Assembly: GCA_001657395.1 (NCBI GenBank)
Contig: LYSY01000002.1
Span: 124,001 to 188,000, forward strand
DNA: 64,000 bases
Direction: 5' to 3'
DNA from: Rhodospirillales bacterium BBD 1991-14
GTDB lineage: Bacteria; Pseudomonadota; Alphaproteobacteria; Kiloniellales; Kiloniellaceae
Shown here: one piece after another, positions 44,421 to 53,680 of the stretch
Numbering within the stretch: position 1 is the first letter of the stretch
Layout: each line of letters begins with the position of its first letter
Translations under genes and position numbers: made by a program
Notes under the pieces: generated by a model
Database searches by the model: none
Told to the model about the DNA's origin: nothing
What the model saw: only the letters and a program-made list of their open reading frames with translations

Positions 44421-45305
44421 ATGCCTCTTTACGAAGATTCCGCTTCGCAGCGCGCGCAGGCACGTTTCATCCGGCAGTCGATGTCCGAACGGCTGCTTTC
44501 GCGCGAGGAGGAATACCAGCTCGCCCGGTCGTGGCGCGAAGACGGGGACGAAGCCTCCCTGCAGGAATTGATTCGCTCCTACACCCGCCTGGTCGTCTCC
44601 CTGGCCGCTAAATTCCGCAACTACGGCCTGCCGATGAGCGATCTCATCCAGGAAGGCACCCTGGGCCTGCTGCAGGCCGCAAGCCGCTTCGAGCCGGAGC
44701 GCAACGTGCGCTTTTCCACCTACGCATCCTGGTGGATCCGCTCGGCCATGCAGGACTTCATTCTGCGCAACTGGTCGATCGTGCGTACCGGCACCACGGC
44801 GGCGCAAAAAACACTGTTCTTCAACTTCCGCCGTCTGCGCGCCCGCATAGAGGACGCCTCCGGCAGGCCTTTCGACGAAGACGGCCGCCGCTACGTCGCC
44901 GAACAGCTTTCAGTGCCGCTGCACGACGTCAATCACATGGAAAGCCGGCTCTCCGCATCCGACCAGTCGCTCAACGCGCGGACCGGTGAAGACAGCGGCG
45001 ACGAATGGCAGGACCACCTGACCGACGAGCGGGAGAGCCCCGAGGATCTGGTGATTTCCTTCCACGACAGCGTGACCCGCAACGAATGGATCGAACAGGC
45101 TGTGCTGGAACTCAGCCAGCGCGAACAGACCATCATCCGCGCGCGCCGGCTCAGCGACGACTCGGCAACGCTTGAGGAACTGGGCCGCGACCTTGGTGTC
45201 AGCAAGGAACGGGTGCGCCAGCTTGAACAGCGCGCCTTGCAGAAAATGAAGTCGCTGCTGATGGACCGCTTCCGGCGCCCGACCGATCTGCTCTGCGAGG
45301 CGTAA
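44421..45305 (+). CDS. rpoH2: RNA polymerase sigma-32 family factor, RpoH2 type
   Basis: A 294-residue alternative sigma factor. Region 2 is complete: SDLIQEGTLGLLQAASRFEP, then FSTYASWWIRSAMQDFILRN. The RpoH signature follows as AAQKTLFFNFRRLR. Region 4 ends with TLEELGRDLGVSKERVRQLE. Alphaproteobacteria often carry two RpoH proteins; the second type is usually tied to photo-oxidative and general stress. This one is called RpoH2 from its place beside carD and its sequence, not by direct comparison. The ATG at 44421 has a weak upstream site. Confidence 0.93.
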   Translation: MPLYEDSASQRAQARFIRQSMSERLLSREEEYQLARSWREDGDEASLQELIRSYTRLVVSLAAKFRNYGLPMSDLIQEGTLGLLQAASRFEPERNVRFSTYASWWIRSAMQDFILRNWSIVRTGTTAAQKTLFFNFRRLRARIEDASGRPFDEDGRRYVAEQLSVPLHDVNHMESRLSASDQSLNARTGEDSGDEWQDHLTDERESPEDLVISFHDSVTRNEWIEQAVLELSQREQTIIRARRLSDDSATLEELGRDLGVSKERVRQLEQRALQKMKSLLMDRFRRPTDLLCEA

Positions 45306-45361
45306 AACGCGCTGTCTAGGCACCGGCAGGCCGCGCGCCCGCGACGGCAGGGGCCGCCGGC

Positions 45362-47266
45362 CTAGCCCAGAAGCTTGAAGACCTTGATCTGGCCGCTGCG
45401 CCCGCGCATCTCGTGCAGGCCCAGATCCTCAACCGAAAAACTTTCGTCAAGGCCGCTGCGCGTGGCCTGTGACACCAGGATGATGGTGGGTCCGACTTCG
45501 TCCGCGGTGCCGCCCACCTGCTTGCCAAAGGCCTCCAGCCGGTTGGCCAGGTTCACGGTGTCGCCGATCAGGGTGTAGTTGACCCGTCCCGGGGCTCCGA
45601 TGTTGCCGACAACCGCTGCGCCGGAATGGATGCCGATGCGCAGATGAACCTCCGGCAGGCCCTCGGCGGCGCGCTTCTTGTTGTCCGCCTTGAGAGCGGC
45701 GGCGATGTTCAGCGCCGCCCGGCAGGCCCGCGCAGCGTGGTCGGGCTGCTCGTCCGGCGCGCCCCAGAAGGCCATCACCGAATCGCCGATGTACTTGTCG
45801 ACGGTCCCGCCGGTCGCCTCCACCTCCGCCGCCAGCAGTGCGAAGTGGTGGTTGAGGAAGTCGGCGAGCTGATGCGCGGTCATGTTCTGGCTCGCACCCG
45901 TGAAACCGACGATGTCCGTGAAGATCACGCTGACCTGCCGCTCCTCGGAGCGGATCGCGTCCTCGCCCAAACGGATCAGCCGCAATACGAGGGCGCGCGG
46001 CACGTAGGTCTCGAACCAGCGCAGGCCGTTGAGCATGGAGTTGAAGGCGCCTGAGGCGCTGTCGAGTTCGCGAAAGGCGCTGCCCTTGGCCGGCGGCACG
46101 CGGCGGAAATCGAAACTGCTGATGGCCCGGGCAGCCTCGGCCAGATCGCGCACCGGGCGCGCGATGCCACGGCTCAGCACCACGGCTGTCAGAAGCGCCA
46201 GGGCCAGAACGCCGAGCCCGACCCAGCCGGCGAGCACCAGGCGTTCGAATTCCGTCTGGTCGATCTCGTCGTCGCTGGCGTGGACGCCCATGTAGAGCTG
46301 CTCCGGCCCGTAGCCGCCGACCACGCGGTAGAGAAAGAAGATCTCGTCGCCGTCGCGGATCACCAGGTGGCCCAGCAGCGAACTCCTCGAGTCCTCCAGC
46401 AGATCGATGCGCCGCTTGCCCTCGGACCAGATTGCGGCGAGTTGGCCGTCGCCGACTTCGTCGAGGCCCGGCAAAGGTTTGTCGGGACCGAGGCCGGCGA
46501 CGCTGTCGACAAGGGACCCATGGGCGAGCACGCGGTCGCGGCCATAGAGGACGAAGGCGTGCAAACCGCTTTGAATCTCGAAGTTCTGCACCGAGTCCGA
46601 GAGCACCTGCACGGAGACCACGGAGGAAATGGTACCGAGATAGCGTCCCTCGCGAAACAGCGGCGTCGTCACCGTCAGGTGCGGCTGTTCCAGGGAGGGC
46701 ACCCAGTGCACGCCGCCCCAGAAAGTGCTGCTGCTGTCCGCGGAGTTCAAAACCATCTGGCGGATGGAGGGGTCCGGTTCGACCTCGTCATAAATCCGCA
46801 TAACCCCTTCGGGGCCGCGCCCGACCCTCAGCGACCAGCCGTCGACAGAAAAGTAGCCGATGCCGGTGACCTGCGGCGCTGCCGCCAGCGCCCCCATCAT
46901 GGCGTCGCCCAGCGCCTGGCGATCCTCGACGTCGACCTCACCGCGGGCAACGACCCCGGCCAGGAATTCGGATTGCTGGCGCGCGGCGCCCAGATAGAAG
47001 CCGATCTCGCCGATCAGACTCTCGACCGTGAGTTCCGCCGTCTGGCGCAGCAGGGACATGGTGTTCTTCCCCGCCGTGCTGAGCGAAACCCACATCACCA
47101 GGGAAACGGCGACCAGGACCAACAGGCCGAAGCCGACACTCAGCACCGCGGCGATGGTCGGCCGCCAGCGCCGCCGGCTTGGCGGCGCGCCATTGGCCGC
47201 AGGAGCAGCCGGCAGGGCGTCGGGCAACGGCTGGGTTGGGGTCCCGGGATCGGGTATCGACGTCAT
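45362..47266 (-). CDS. Membrane class III adenylate/guanylate cyclase
   Basis: A 634-residue receptor cyclase. A Pro/Ala-rich start is followed by a membrane helix (residues 37-62), a periplasmic Cache-like sensor (to about residue 345), a second helix, a HAMP segment (RPVRDLAEAARAISSFDF) and the cyclase domain. Both metal Asp are present: IFTDIVGFTGA and DKYIGDSVMAFWGAP. RIGIHSGAAVVGNIGAPGR and TLIGDTVNLANRLE complete the active site. It should make cAMP (or cGMP) in response to an outside ligand. Confidence 0.93.
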   Translation of the reverse strand: MTSIPDPGTPTQPLPDALPAAPAANGAPPSRRRWRPTIAAVLSVGFGLLVLVAVSLVMWVSLSTAGKNTMSLLRQTAELTVESLIGEIGFYLGAARQQSEFLAGVVARGEVDVEDRQALGDAMMGALAAAPQVTGIGYFSVDGWSLRVGRGPEGVMRIYDEVEPDPSIRQMVLNSADSSSTFWGGVHWVPSLEQPHLTVTTPLFREGRYLGTISSVVSVQVLSDSVQNFEIQSGLHAFVLYGRDRVLAHGSLVDSVAGLGPDKPLPGLDEVGDGQLAAIWSEGKRRIDLLEDSRSSLLGHLVIRDGDEIFFLYRVVGGYGPEQLYMGVHASDDEIDQTEFERLVLAGWVGLGVLALALLTAVVLSRGIARPVRDLAEAARAISSFDFRRVPPAKGSAFRELDSASGAFNSMLNGLRWFETYVPRALVLRLIRLGEDAIRSEERQVSVIFTDIVGFTGASQNMTAHQLADFLNHHFALLAAEVEATGGTVDKYIGDSVMAFWGAPDEQPDHAARACRAALNIAAALKADNKKRAAEGLPEVHLRIGIHSGAAVVGNIGAPGRVNYTLIGDTVNLANRLEAFGKQVGGTADEVGPTIILVSQATRSGLDESFSVEDLGLHEMRGRSGQIKVFKLLG

Positions 47267-47275
47267 GGCCTTTGC

Positions 47276-48775
47276 CTATTCACTGACGATCTTCACACGC
47301 TGGCCGCTGCGCAGGGTCACGTTCTCGTCGAAGCCGTTCAGCACCAGAAAGCGCTTCAGCTTGGCTTCGGCAAAGGGCATGCGTGCCGCAATGCTGGTGG
47401 GTGTATCGCCTGCCCTCACCTGGTAGATCCGCACACGATGGGGCTTCAGGGCTGCGGCCTCCGCATCGTTCAGCTTGCGGAAGCTGTAGGTGGTCTCGCG
47501 GAACGGCCGGTTCAGCGAGGCCGTGCGCTCGGAGGCGGACTGAAAAATGAAGCGATAGATCGTCGTGGCGTCGTAGCGGATCGCCAGCAGACGCAGGTCA
47601 CCGTTCCTGGCGTTGGCAACCTGACCGGTCGCCGCCTCCAGGCCGTTGATGGTGATCGCCTCGACGCCGGTCAGCTGGGCCTTGGCGCCCCAGGACCGTG
47701 TCAGATAGTCGGTCATCGAACCGCGGTAGTCTTTGGGCCCGCGGTCGAACTGGATGGCCGCCTTGCGGTCGCCGCTCAACGCCAACACGCGCCGCGCCTG
47801 GTTGTAGAGCCGGAAGCCCTCGGGAACCTCGAAAGCGAACTTCAGAACCGGATGGGCGAAGCTCCGCCCGCGGATGAAGCCTTCCTCCGGCTTGTCGCCA
47901 TAGGGCATACCGTCGATTTTGTCGAAGTAGATGTCCTGGGCGACGATGGGGTCGTCCACCGTGTTGGCCCCGGCCTGCGCCAGCGCCCGGTTGATGCGGT
48001 CGGCCGTGCGCGGGTGGGTCTGCATGATGTTGAAGGCATCCGCCTTCTCCGGCTGGCCGGCCAGTTCCGCTTCCAGGCGCGCGTGGGCCTGAAGCTGGCT
48101 GAGAAAGCCGGCCATGGCCCCGGTGTCGTAGCGCGCCCGGCCGAGGTAGCGGCCGCCCAGCATGTCGGCCTCGAACTCCTGATCGCGGGAATAGCTGCGC
48201 ACCAGCAGTGCACCAAGCGTGCCGCCGGCCTGCGCCGCCGGGCCGCCGAGCAGCACGCCGAGGCCGAGGCCCGCGACATTGGCCGCCATGGTCTGCCCGT
48301 AGCGCTCCGCCGAGTGGCGGGCCGTGACATGGCCGATCTCGTGGGCCAGGACGCCCGCCATCTCCGCCTCGTTCTCCGCCAGGGCCAGCAGCCCGCGGGT
48401 GATGTAGACGTAGCCGCCGGGCAGGGCGAAGGCGTTGACGACCGGCGAGTCGAGGATCGTGAAGGTGAACTTCAGGTCCGGCAGTTCGGAGGTCTGCACC
48501 AGAAGGTTGCCCACCGAGGAGACGTAGGCGTTGAGCGCCGGGTCCTCGTAGGCGCCGCCGAACTGGGCCATCACCTTGGGGTGCTCCTGGCGGCCCAGGT
48601 CGGCCTCGCCCTGTTCGCTCAGACCCCCGGTGAAAATGGTCCGGCCGGTTCCCGGCGCCGTCGCGCAGGCGGCGACCAGCGGCAGCACGGCCAGCGCGAA
48701 GACCAATCCCCGAAAGCCGCGCTTCAGGAAGGGCGGCGTCGACCAACCTAACCAGGACAAAGCTCCGGACATCAT
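47276..48775 (-). CDS. M48-family metalloprotease lipoprotein (BepA-like)
   Basis: A 499-residue protein. A signal peptide ends in a lipobox (LPLVAAC), so it is probably an outer-membrane lipoprotein. The zinc site is VLAHEIGHVTARHS, with EFEADMLGGRYL as the third ligand. The C-terminal part has a LysM-like stretch (VRAGDTPTSIAARMP, FLVLNGF). BepA-type proteases check outer-membrane protein assembly. Its first four bases overlap the end of the upstream nuclease-fold gene. In many alphaproteobacteria this gene sits near carD and rpoH2. Confidence 0.92.
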   Translation of the reverse strand: MMSGALSWLGWSTPPFLKRGFRGLVFALAVLPLVAACATAPGTGRTIFTGGLSEQGEADLGRQEHPKVMAQFGGAYEDPALNAYVSSVGNLLVQTSELPDLKFTFTILDSPVVNAFALPGGYVYITRGLLALAENEAEMAGVLAHEIGHVTARHSAERYGQTMAANVAGLGLGVLLGGPAAQAGGTLGALLVRSYSRDQEFEADMLGGRYLGRARYDTGAMAGFLSQLQAHARLEAELAGQPEKADAFNIMQTHPRTADRINRALAQAGANTVDDPIVAQDIYFDKIDGMPYGDKPEEGFIRGRSFAHPVLKFAFEVPEGFRLYNQARRVLALSGDRKAAIQFDRGPKDYRGSMTDYLTRSWGAKAQLTGVEAITINGLEAATGQVANARNGDLRLLAIRYDATTIYRFIFQSASERTASLNRPFRETTYSFRKLNDAEAAALKPHRVRIYQVRAGDTPTSIAARMPFAEAKLKRFLVLNGFDENVTLRSGQRVKIVSE

Positions 48776-49650
48776 TCCTCCAACAGCTCGATCTGCTCGG
48801 GGTGCGTCGCCTCGATCATGGGGCCATTGCGGGATTTTAGCCAGCCCCGCACCCGCAAAAGGCGGCCCTCGTAGGCTTTGAGATCAATCCCTTCGGCCTC
48901 GAAAAGGCGCCGGGCCGCGGGATCGAGAGCAACGGTGAAGTCGCTGCGCCAGTCGGCCCCGAAGTTGAGGTAGGCGCGCCGCCGCACGAGCCCCACGGAG
49001 AGCACCCGCCCCTCCACCAGCTCGAAGCCGCCGAGCCACCGCCCGGCCTGTTCTGCACTGCGCAGGGCGTAGTAGTCCAGAGCCCAGATGCCGCGGCGCG
49101 CATCCCGCGCCCGGCGTTCCAAAACCAGCATCTCGGCGATCAGTCTGCGGTTGTCGTCGAAGCTGTACACGCGGGCGAGGCCGGCCTCGAGAAGGACCCC
49201 CTGGATCCAGCGTCCCTCGGCATCGAAAAGGTGAGCCAGAACGCGGCCGTGACGGTCGCCGCGCCGCCCGCCGAAGCCCGGCGTCACGGTCTTGCCCAGG
49301 GTCAGTGCCGCCAGCAGGGCCTTGGCCTCCTCGGCCAGCGGCCAGGGCGTGAAGCCGGCCCGGCCGAGGGGCAGCTTCGGTGCCTGGATGCCGACCAGAC
49401 GCACCTCGCGCCCGTCGGCCAGCACCAGGGTGTCGCCGTCGACGATCTCGGTCACTTCACCGGGTTTGCCGAGCGCAAGCTGGTCGGCCGGCCCCGGCGG
49501 TTGCGCGTCCGCGAGGGCGCCGGCCCCGGACAGCGAACCGGACAGCAGACCTGCGATCAACACCCCGGCCAGCCGCAGGCCCGCCCGCCTCCCGCGGGGG
49601 CGAAGACGAGACAGTGCAACTACCTTAGGGATGCGCCAGGACCAAAGCAT
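48772..49650 (-). CDS. Exported thermonuclease-like (SNase-fold) protein
   Basis: A 292-residue protein with an N-terminal hydrophobic leader (RLAGVLIAGLLSGSLSG). The SNase fold is seen as EIVDGDTLVLADGREVRLVG, RRGDRHGRVLAHLF and LEAGLARVYSF. The C-terminal part is an extra OB-like segment (EGRLLRVRGWLKSRNGPMIE). The ATG at 49650 is preferred; a GTG at 49686 is possible. Stop overlaps the M48 gene by four bases, so the two are co-transcribed. Activity on nucleic acid or a structural role are both possible. Confidence 0.86.
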   Translation of the reverse strand: MLWSWRIPKVVALSRLRPRGRRAGLRLAGVLIAGLLSGSLSGAGALADAQPPGPADQLALGKPGEVTEIVDGDTLVLADGREVRLVGIQAPKLPLGRAGFTPWPLAEEAKALLAALTLGKTVTPGFGGRRGDRHGRVLAHLFDAEGRWIQGVLLEAGLARVYSFDDNRRLIAEMLVLERRARDARRGIWALDYYALRSAEQAGRWLGGFELVEGRVLSVGLVRRRAYLNFGADWRSDFTVALDPAARRLFEAEGIDLKAYEGRLLRVRGWLKSRNGPMIEATHPEQIELLEE

Positions 49651-49915
49651 TGCCGCCAGTCTTACAGGCCCGGCGCGGTCGGGCACAAGGCGGCTGCGGC
49701 GTGTCTGCCCCGGAGATGGCGTACCCGGAACCGGTTGAACCGCGGGCCGGCTGGCCCTTATTTGGGGTGGCGGGGCCCTGCCGGCTGCGATAAGACGATG
49801 GCGGCCGCTTCAAGGCCGGGACCAAGGCGCCGGAAAAGCAGACGGCAAAGCCGACGACAAGGCGGACGACAAGAAGCCGGGCGGCAAGGCAGACGACAAG
49901 GAAGAGGCTGGGCGC

Positions 49916-50866
49916 ATGCTGGCGCAGGACATGTTCTCGCTCATCGAGCCCTATCAGACCGGGCGGCTCCAGCTTGACGATACGCACAGCATGTACTGGG
50001 AGGTCTCGGGCAATCCCAACGGCCGGCCCATCGTCTTCCTGCATGGCGGGCCGGGGGCCGGGGCCGGGCCGGACCATCGGCGCTTCTTCGATCCGCGCCA
50101 CTACCGCATCGTCGTCTTCGACCAGCGCGGCGCCGGGCGCTCGACACCGCTGGGCGAGCTGGCCGACAACACCACCCAGCACCTGATCGCCGATATCGAG
50201 CGGCTGCGCGACCACCTGGGCATCATGCGCTGGCATGTCTTCGGCGGGTCCTGGGGCTCCACCCTGTCGCTCGCCTATGCCCAGGCCCATCCGGAGCGGG
50301 TCTCCGCGCTGATCGTGCGCGGCATCTTCCTGGGCAGCCAGGCGGAGATCGACTGGTTCCTCTACGGCATGGGCAAGGTCTTCCCGGAGAACTGGCGCAA
50401 CTTCGCCGCGGCGGTGCCGGAGAGCGAGCGCCACGACCTGCTGGCGGCCTACCGCAAACGCCTCAACGACCCCGACCCCAAGGTGCACCTGCCGGCCGCA
50501 CGGGCCTGGAGCATCTACGAGGGCAGTTGTTCCACCCTGCTGCCGAACCCGCAGACCGTGGCGGCCTTCGGCGAGGAACGCCACGCCCTGGGCCTGTCGC
50601 GCATCGAGGCGCACTACTTCGAGAACCACATCTTCCTGGCCGAGAACGCCCTGATGGACGGGCTGAACCGGATCCGCAACATCCCGGCGATCATCATCCA
50701 GGGGCGCTACGACCTGGTCTGCCCCATCGCGACAGCCGATGCCCTGCACCGCGCCTGGCCCGAGGCCGACTACCTGGTGGTGCCCGATGCCGGCCACTCG
50801 GCCATGGAGCCCGGCATCCGCCGCGCCCTGGTCGCCGCCACCGAACGCTTCAAGGGCATGGAGTAG
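49916..50866 (+). CDS. pip: Proline iminopeptidase
   Basis: A 316-residue alpha/beta-hydrolase that removes N-terminal proline from peptides. HGGPGAGAGPDHRRFFDP is the family oxyanion block and DQRGAGRSTP follows. The nucleophile is in FGGSWGSTLSLAYA, the acid in IQGRYDLVCP and the His in DAGHSAMEPG. The ATG at 49916 has AAGGAAGAG upstream; 49931 (MFSLIEPY) is the other choice. Upstream, an in-frame run of ADDK-like repeats without a start codon is present at 49840-49915. Confidence 0.93.
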   Translation: MLAQDMFSLIEPYQTGRLQLDDTHSMYWEVSGNPNGRPIVFLHGGPGAGAGPDHRRFFDPRHYRIVVFDQRGAGRSTPLGELADNTTQHLIADIERLRDHLGIMRWHVFGGSWGSTLSLAYAQAHPERVSALIVRGIFLGSQAEIDWFLYGMGKVFPENWRNFAAAVPESERHDLLAAYRKRLNDPDPKVHLPAARAWSIYEGSCSTLLPNPQTVAAFGEERHALGLSRIEAHYFENHIFLAENALMDGLNRIRNIPAIIIQGRYDLVCPIATADALHRAWPEADYLVVPDAGHSAMEPGIRRALVAATERFKGME

Positions 50867-50910
50867 GCTGCGCCGGCAGTAGAGCATGCCAAGCGCGACC
50901 GTTACCCCGG

Positions 50911-51034
50911 CCGTCATCCCGGGCCGTCATCCCGGGCCTGACCCGGGATCCATTGCGCCGCTTGCATGATGTCTCCAGGCAGGGACCGGACACGGCGCCG
51001 GCATGGACCCCGGATCAAGTCCGGGGTGACAGCA
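50911..51034. repeat. REP/BIME-like palindromic repeat, copy 2
   Basis: Left arm CCGTCATCCCGGGCCTGACC with CCGGGATCCATTG, and right arm ATGGACCCCGGATCAAG with TCCGGGGTGACA, are inverted to each other about 45 bases apart. The left arm has a short extra partial copy (CCGTCATCCCGGG). It sits between pip and the tRNA gene. Confidence 0.82.
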
Positions 51035-51134
51035 TGGTTGATCCAGGCGCTTCGGACTCCGCCTCCATTGCGCAAGCCACCGCTTTGGCCTATCTCTGGG
51101 GCGCGTTCCCGGGCACCGGGAACGGCCGCTGCGT

Positions 51135-51211
51135 GGCCCCGTAGCTCAGCCGGATAGAGCGGCAGATTCCTAATCTGTAGGTCGCAGGTTCGAATCCTGC
51201 CGGGGTCACCA
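51135..51211 (+). tRNA. tRNA-Arg (anticodon CCT)
   Basis: A 77-base cloverleaf. Acceptor arms GGCCCCG and CGGGGTC pair with one G-T. The D-arm has TAGCTCAGCCGGATAGAGC. The anticodon loop TTCCTAA gives CCT, and the T-arm is GCAGGTTCGAATCCTGC. CCA is encoded at 51209-51211. Confidence 0.97.
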
Positions 51212-51278
51212 CCTTTCAGCCGACATCCGAAACGAGTGCGCCTGGGAGCGCCCTGCCAACCATGATGCGTCTCCAGCC

Positions 51279-51665
51279 ATGATGATGCGTCTTCTGTGGA
51301 TCGCCTTCGGGCTGCTGGGGGCCGGGGCGGTGGCGCTGGGCGCCTACGGCAGCCATGGCGCCGCCTTTGCCGATGCCTATGCCGCCGAGCTGTTCGACAC
51401 GGCGCTGCGCTTTCACCTCTTCCATCTGGCGCCGCTGGGTTTGGCGGCGCTGACCGGCAGTTTCGCACCCCAGGTCGCCCGGCGCGCGGCCCTGGCCGCC
51501 CTGGCGCTGATCGCCGGCATGGCGCTGTTCAGCGGGACGCTCTACCTGCGAGCGCTCGGCCTGGCGGAGACCACGCTACCCCTGCCGCCGGCCGGCGGCT
51601 TTGCGCTGATGGCCGGCTGGCTGCTGCTGGCCTGGGCCGGCCTCGGCAGCCTTGCAAGACGCTGA
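51279..51665 (+). CDS. DUF423 (YgdD-like) membrane protein
   Basis: A 128-residue protein with four hydrophobic helices. LLGAGAVALGAYGSHG and FDTALRFHLFHLAPL are the DUF423 blocks, and MALFSGTLYLRALG, then PAGGFALMAGWLLLAWAG complete it. The function of the family is unknown. Three ATG codons lie together near the start (51279, 51282 and a GTC-separated one upstream), so the first residue is uncertain. It ends 13 bases before the next gene's start. Confidence 0.9.
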   Translation: MMMRLLWIAFGLLGAGAVALGAYGSHGAAFADAYAAELFDTALRFHLFHLAPLGLAALTGSFAPQVARRAALAALALIAGMALFSGTLYLRALGLAETTLPLPPAGGFALMAGWLLLAWAGLGSLARR

Positions 51666-51678
51666 GGGAGGAGTCTTC

Positions 51679-52257
51679 GTGGCGCGGATCCTGTTCATCA
51701 CCCATCCCGAGGTGGTCATCGACCCGGAGGTCCCGGTGCCGGACTGGCCGCTCTCCGAAACCGGCATCGCCCGCATGACCGCCTTCGCCGAAAGCCCGGC
51801 CGTGGCCGGGGTGACGGCGGTCTGGTCCAGCGCCGAACGCAAGGCCCGCGACGGAGCGGCAATCCTGGCGCGGGCCCTGGGCCTGACACCGCAGGTGGAG
51901 CCGGACCTGCATGAGAACGACCGCTCGGCCACCGGTTTCCTGCCGCCGGATGCCTTCTGGCCGGTGGTCGAGCGTTTCTTTGCCGAGCCGGAGACCAGCG
52001 TCGAGGGCTGGGAACGGGCGGTGGACGCCCAGGCCCGGGTCGTCACGGCGATCGAGCGGATTCGCACCGCGGAGAAGACCCCGGGCGACATCGCCCTGGT
52101 CGCCCACGGCGGGGTCGGCGCCCTGGCGCTGGCCCACTTCAGCGGCAAGGCCATCGGCCGCGCCCACGACCAGCCGGGCGGCGGCGGCGGCAACCTCTTC
52201 GTCCTCGAGCGGGACAGCACCCACCTGCTGCAGGGCTGGCGCAGCATCGACGGCTGA
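51679..52257 (+). CDS. Histidine phosphatase family protein
   Basis: A 192-residue member of the phosphoglycerate-mutase-like superfamily. The usual N-terminal RHG is replaced: ILFITHPEVVIDPEVPVPDW, with His kept and Arg lost. WPLSETGIARMTAFA and VWSSAERKARDGAAILA follow the family, and IALVAHGGVGAL gives the second His. The start is GTG at 51679 with GGGAGGAG upstream. Activity is likely weakened or altered. It is the second gene of a small plus-strand set with DUF423. Confidence 0.84.
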   Translation: MARILFITHPEVVIDPEVPVPDWPLSETGIARMTAFAESPAVAGVTAVWSSAERKARDGAAILARALGLTPQVEPDLHENDRSATGFLPPDAFWPVVERFFAEPETSVEGWERAVDAQARVVTAIERIRTAEKTPGDIALVAHGGVGALALAHFSGKAIGRAHDQPGGGGGNLFVLERDSTHLLQGWRSIDG

Positions 52258-52361
52258 TTTCCCTGAACGCCACGCGCCGCAGCCGGGACTTCATTTTTTT
52301 GCCGATCCGCGCCAGGGTCCCAGCAGCGTCGCATGAGGCGCAGCGGGAGCGAGGCGGGGCG

Positions 52362-52700
52362 ATGGATCTGAGCCTGAAACGGGTGATCATCTTCACCAGC
52401 GACATGGAGGCGCTGGCGCGCTTCTACGGCGGGACCCTGGGGCTGCCGGCCCTGGAGGACACACCGCGCTGGAAGCGCTTCGGCGCCGGGGCCATGGAGA
52501 TCGCCCTGCACAATGGCTCTTCGATGCTGGGACGGCGCCCGCCGAAGCTGGTGTTCTACGCCGCCGACGTCGCAGCCGCCCGCACGGCACTCAATGCCCG
52601 CGGGGCCGGGCTGGGCGCGGTGAAGGAGGCCGCCGGCTTTCAGATCTGCGACGGCAAGGACCCGGACGGCAATCCGATTCAGATCTCCAGCCGGCCGTAG
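52362..52700 (+). CDS. VOC-superfamily protein
   Basis: A 112-residue single-domain protein of the glyoxalase/bleomycin-resistance fold: VIIFTSDMEALARFYGGTLG, then GAMEIALHNG, LVFYAADVAAAR and ICDGKDPDGNPIQISS. The metal-ligand positions are partly altered (VIIF, IALH), so it may be a binding protein. The ATG at 52362 follows GGGAGCGAGGCGGGG. No operon partner is clear; it is 104 bases past the phosphatase-family gene. Confidence 0.85.
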   Translation: MDLSLKRVIIFTSDMEALARFYGGTLGLPALEDTPRWKRFGAGAMEIALHNGSSMLGRRPPKLVFYAADVAAARTALNARGAGLGAVKEAAGFQICDGKDPDGNPIQISSRP

Positions 52701-52807
52701 GTTGGACGCGCGTCAAGTGGGGCTCGTCAGGGCTGGGACGCTCTGCTATAGAGCGCGCGCTCGCAAACCGAATTCAAGTGAGTTCAAGTTTAGGGGGGAA
52801 AGAAGCG

Positions 52808-53566
52808 ATGGATGTAAAGGGGTTGGCCGCGGTGGTCACCGGCGGCGGATCGGGTCTGGGCGCGGAGACGGCGCACCATCTGGCCAAGGCCGGGGCCAAG
52901 GTGACGGCACTGGACCTGAACGGCGAGGCCGCGGAAACCGTCGCGAAAGAGATCGGCGGCCTGGGCCTGGCCTGCGACGTCGCCAGCGCCGAGAGCGCGG
53001 AGGCCGCAATGGCCCAGGCGCGCGAGGCCCACGGCCCCTGCCGGGTGCTGGTGAACTGCGCCGGGATCGCCCCGGCCAAGCGCATCGTCGGGCGCGACGG
53101 GCCGATGCCCCTGGAGTTCTTCGAGAACGTCATCAAGGTCAATCTGATCGGCAGCTTCAACCTGCTGCGCCTGGCCGCCGCGGAGATGCTGGGCGCCGAG
53201 CCGGTGAACGAAGACGGCGAGCGCGGCGTGGTGATCTCCACCGCCTCCATCGCCGCGGTGGAAGGCCAGCTCGGCCAGGTCGCCTACGCCGCCTCCAAGG
53301 CCGGGATCAACGGCATGATGCTGCCGGCAGCGCGGGAGTTCGCCAAGAACGGCGTGCGCGTGCTGACCATCGCCCCCGGCCTGATCGGGACCCCGCTGCT
53401 GCTGAACATGCCCCAGGAGGTGCAGGACAACCTGGCCGGCCAGGTGCCCTTCCCGCACCGCTTCGGCCACCCGGGCGAGTTCGCCCGCCTGGTGATCCAC
53501 ATCTGCGAAAACACCATGTTGAACGCCGACACCATCCGCCTGGATGGCGCCATGCGCATGCAGTAG
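52808..53566 (+). CDS. SDR-family 3-hydroxyacyl-CoA dehydrogenase-like protein
   Basis: A 252-residue short-chain dehydrogenase. The NAD-binding motif is VVTGGGSGLGAETAHHLAKA and the NAG equivalent is VNCAGIAPAKR. The active site is STASIAAVEGQLGQ, then YAASKAGING (Ser, Tyr, Lys). The ending RLDGAMRMQ and overall order match type-2 3-hydroxyacyl-CoA dehydrogenase (HSD10-like). The ATG at 52808 has AGGGGGGAAAG upstream. Transcribed alone, upstream of a palindromic repeat. Confidence 0.9.
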   Translation: MDVKGLAAVVTGGGSGLGAETAHHLAKAGAKVTALDLNGEAAETVAKEIGGLGLACDVASAESAEAAMAQAREAHGPCRVLVNCAGIAPAKRIVGRDGPMPLEFFENVIKVNLIGSFNLLRLAAAEMLGAEPVNEDGERGVVISTASIAAVEGQLGQVAYAASKAGINGMMLPAAREFAKNGVRVLTIAPGLIGTPLLLNMPQEVQDNLAGQVPFPHRFGHPGEFARLVIHICENTMLNADTIRLDGAMRMQ

Positions 53567-53680
53567 GGCTTCGCGGAGACCCGCGGCACATCAAGCGCGC
53601 AGAGGTGCACCTCTCCCTCCTGCAGACGGTGCTTTGCGTCTGCCGGTGTCGGGAACGCAGCACCGCTAGCCCCATGCTTT

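Noticed and set aside
46280-48751. An 823-residue open frame on the plus strand across the cyclase and M48 genes
   Set aside because: It spans two well-supported minus-strand genes and has no recognisable domain; it is a high-GC shadow frame.
51135-51211. tRNA-Arg as an integration site
   Set aside because: No integrase or duplicated tRNA 3' end is seen near it.
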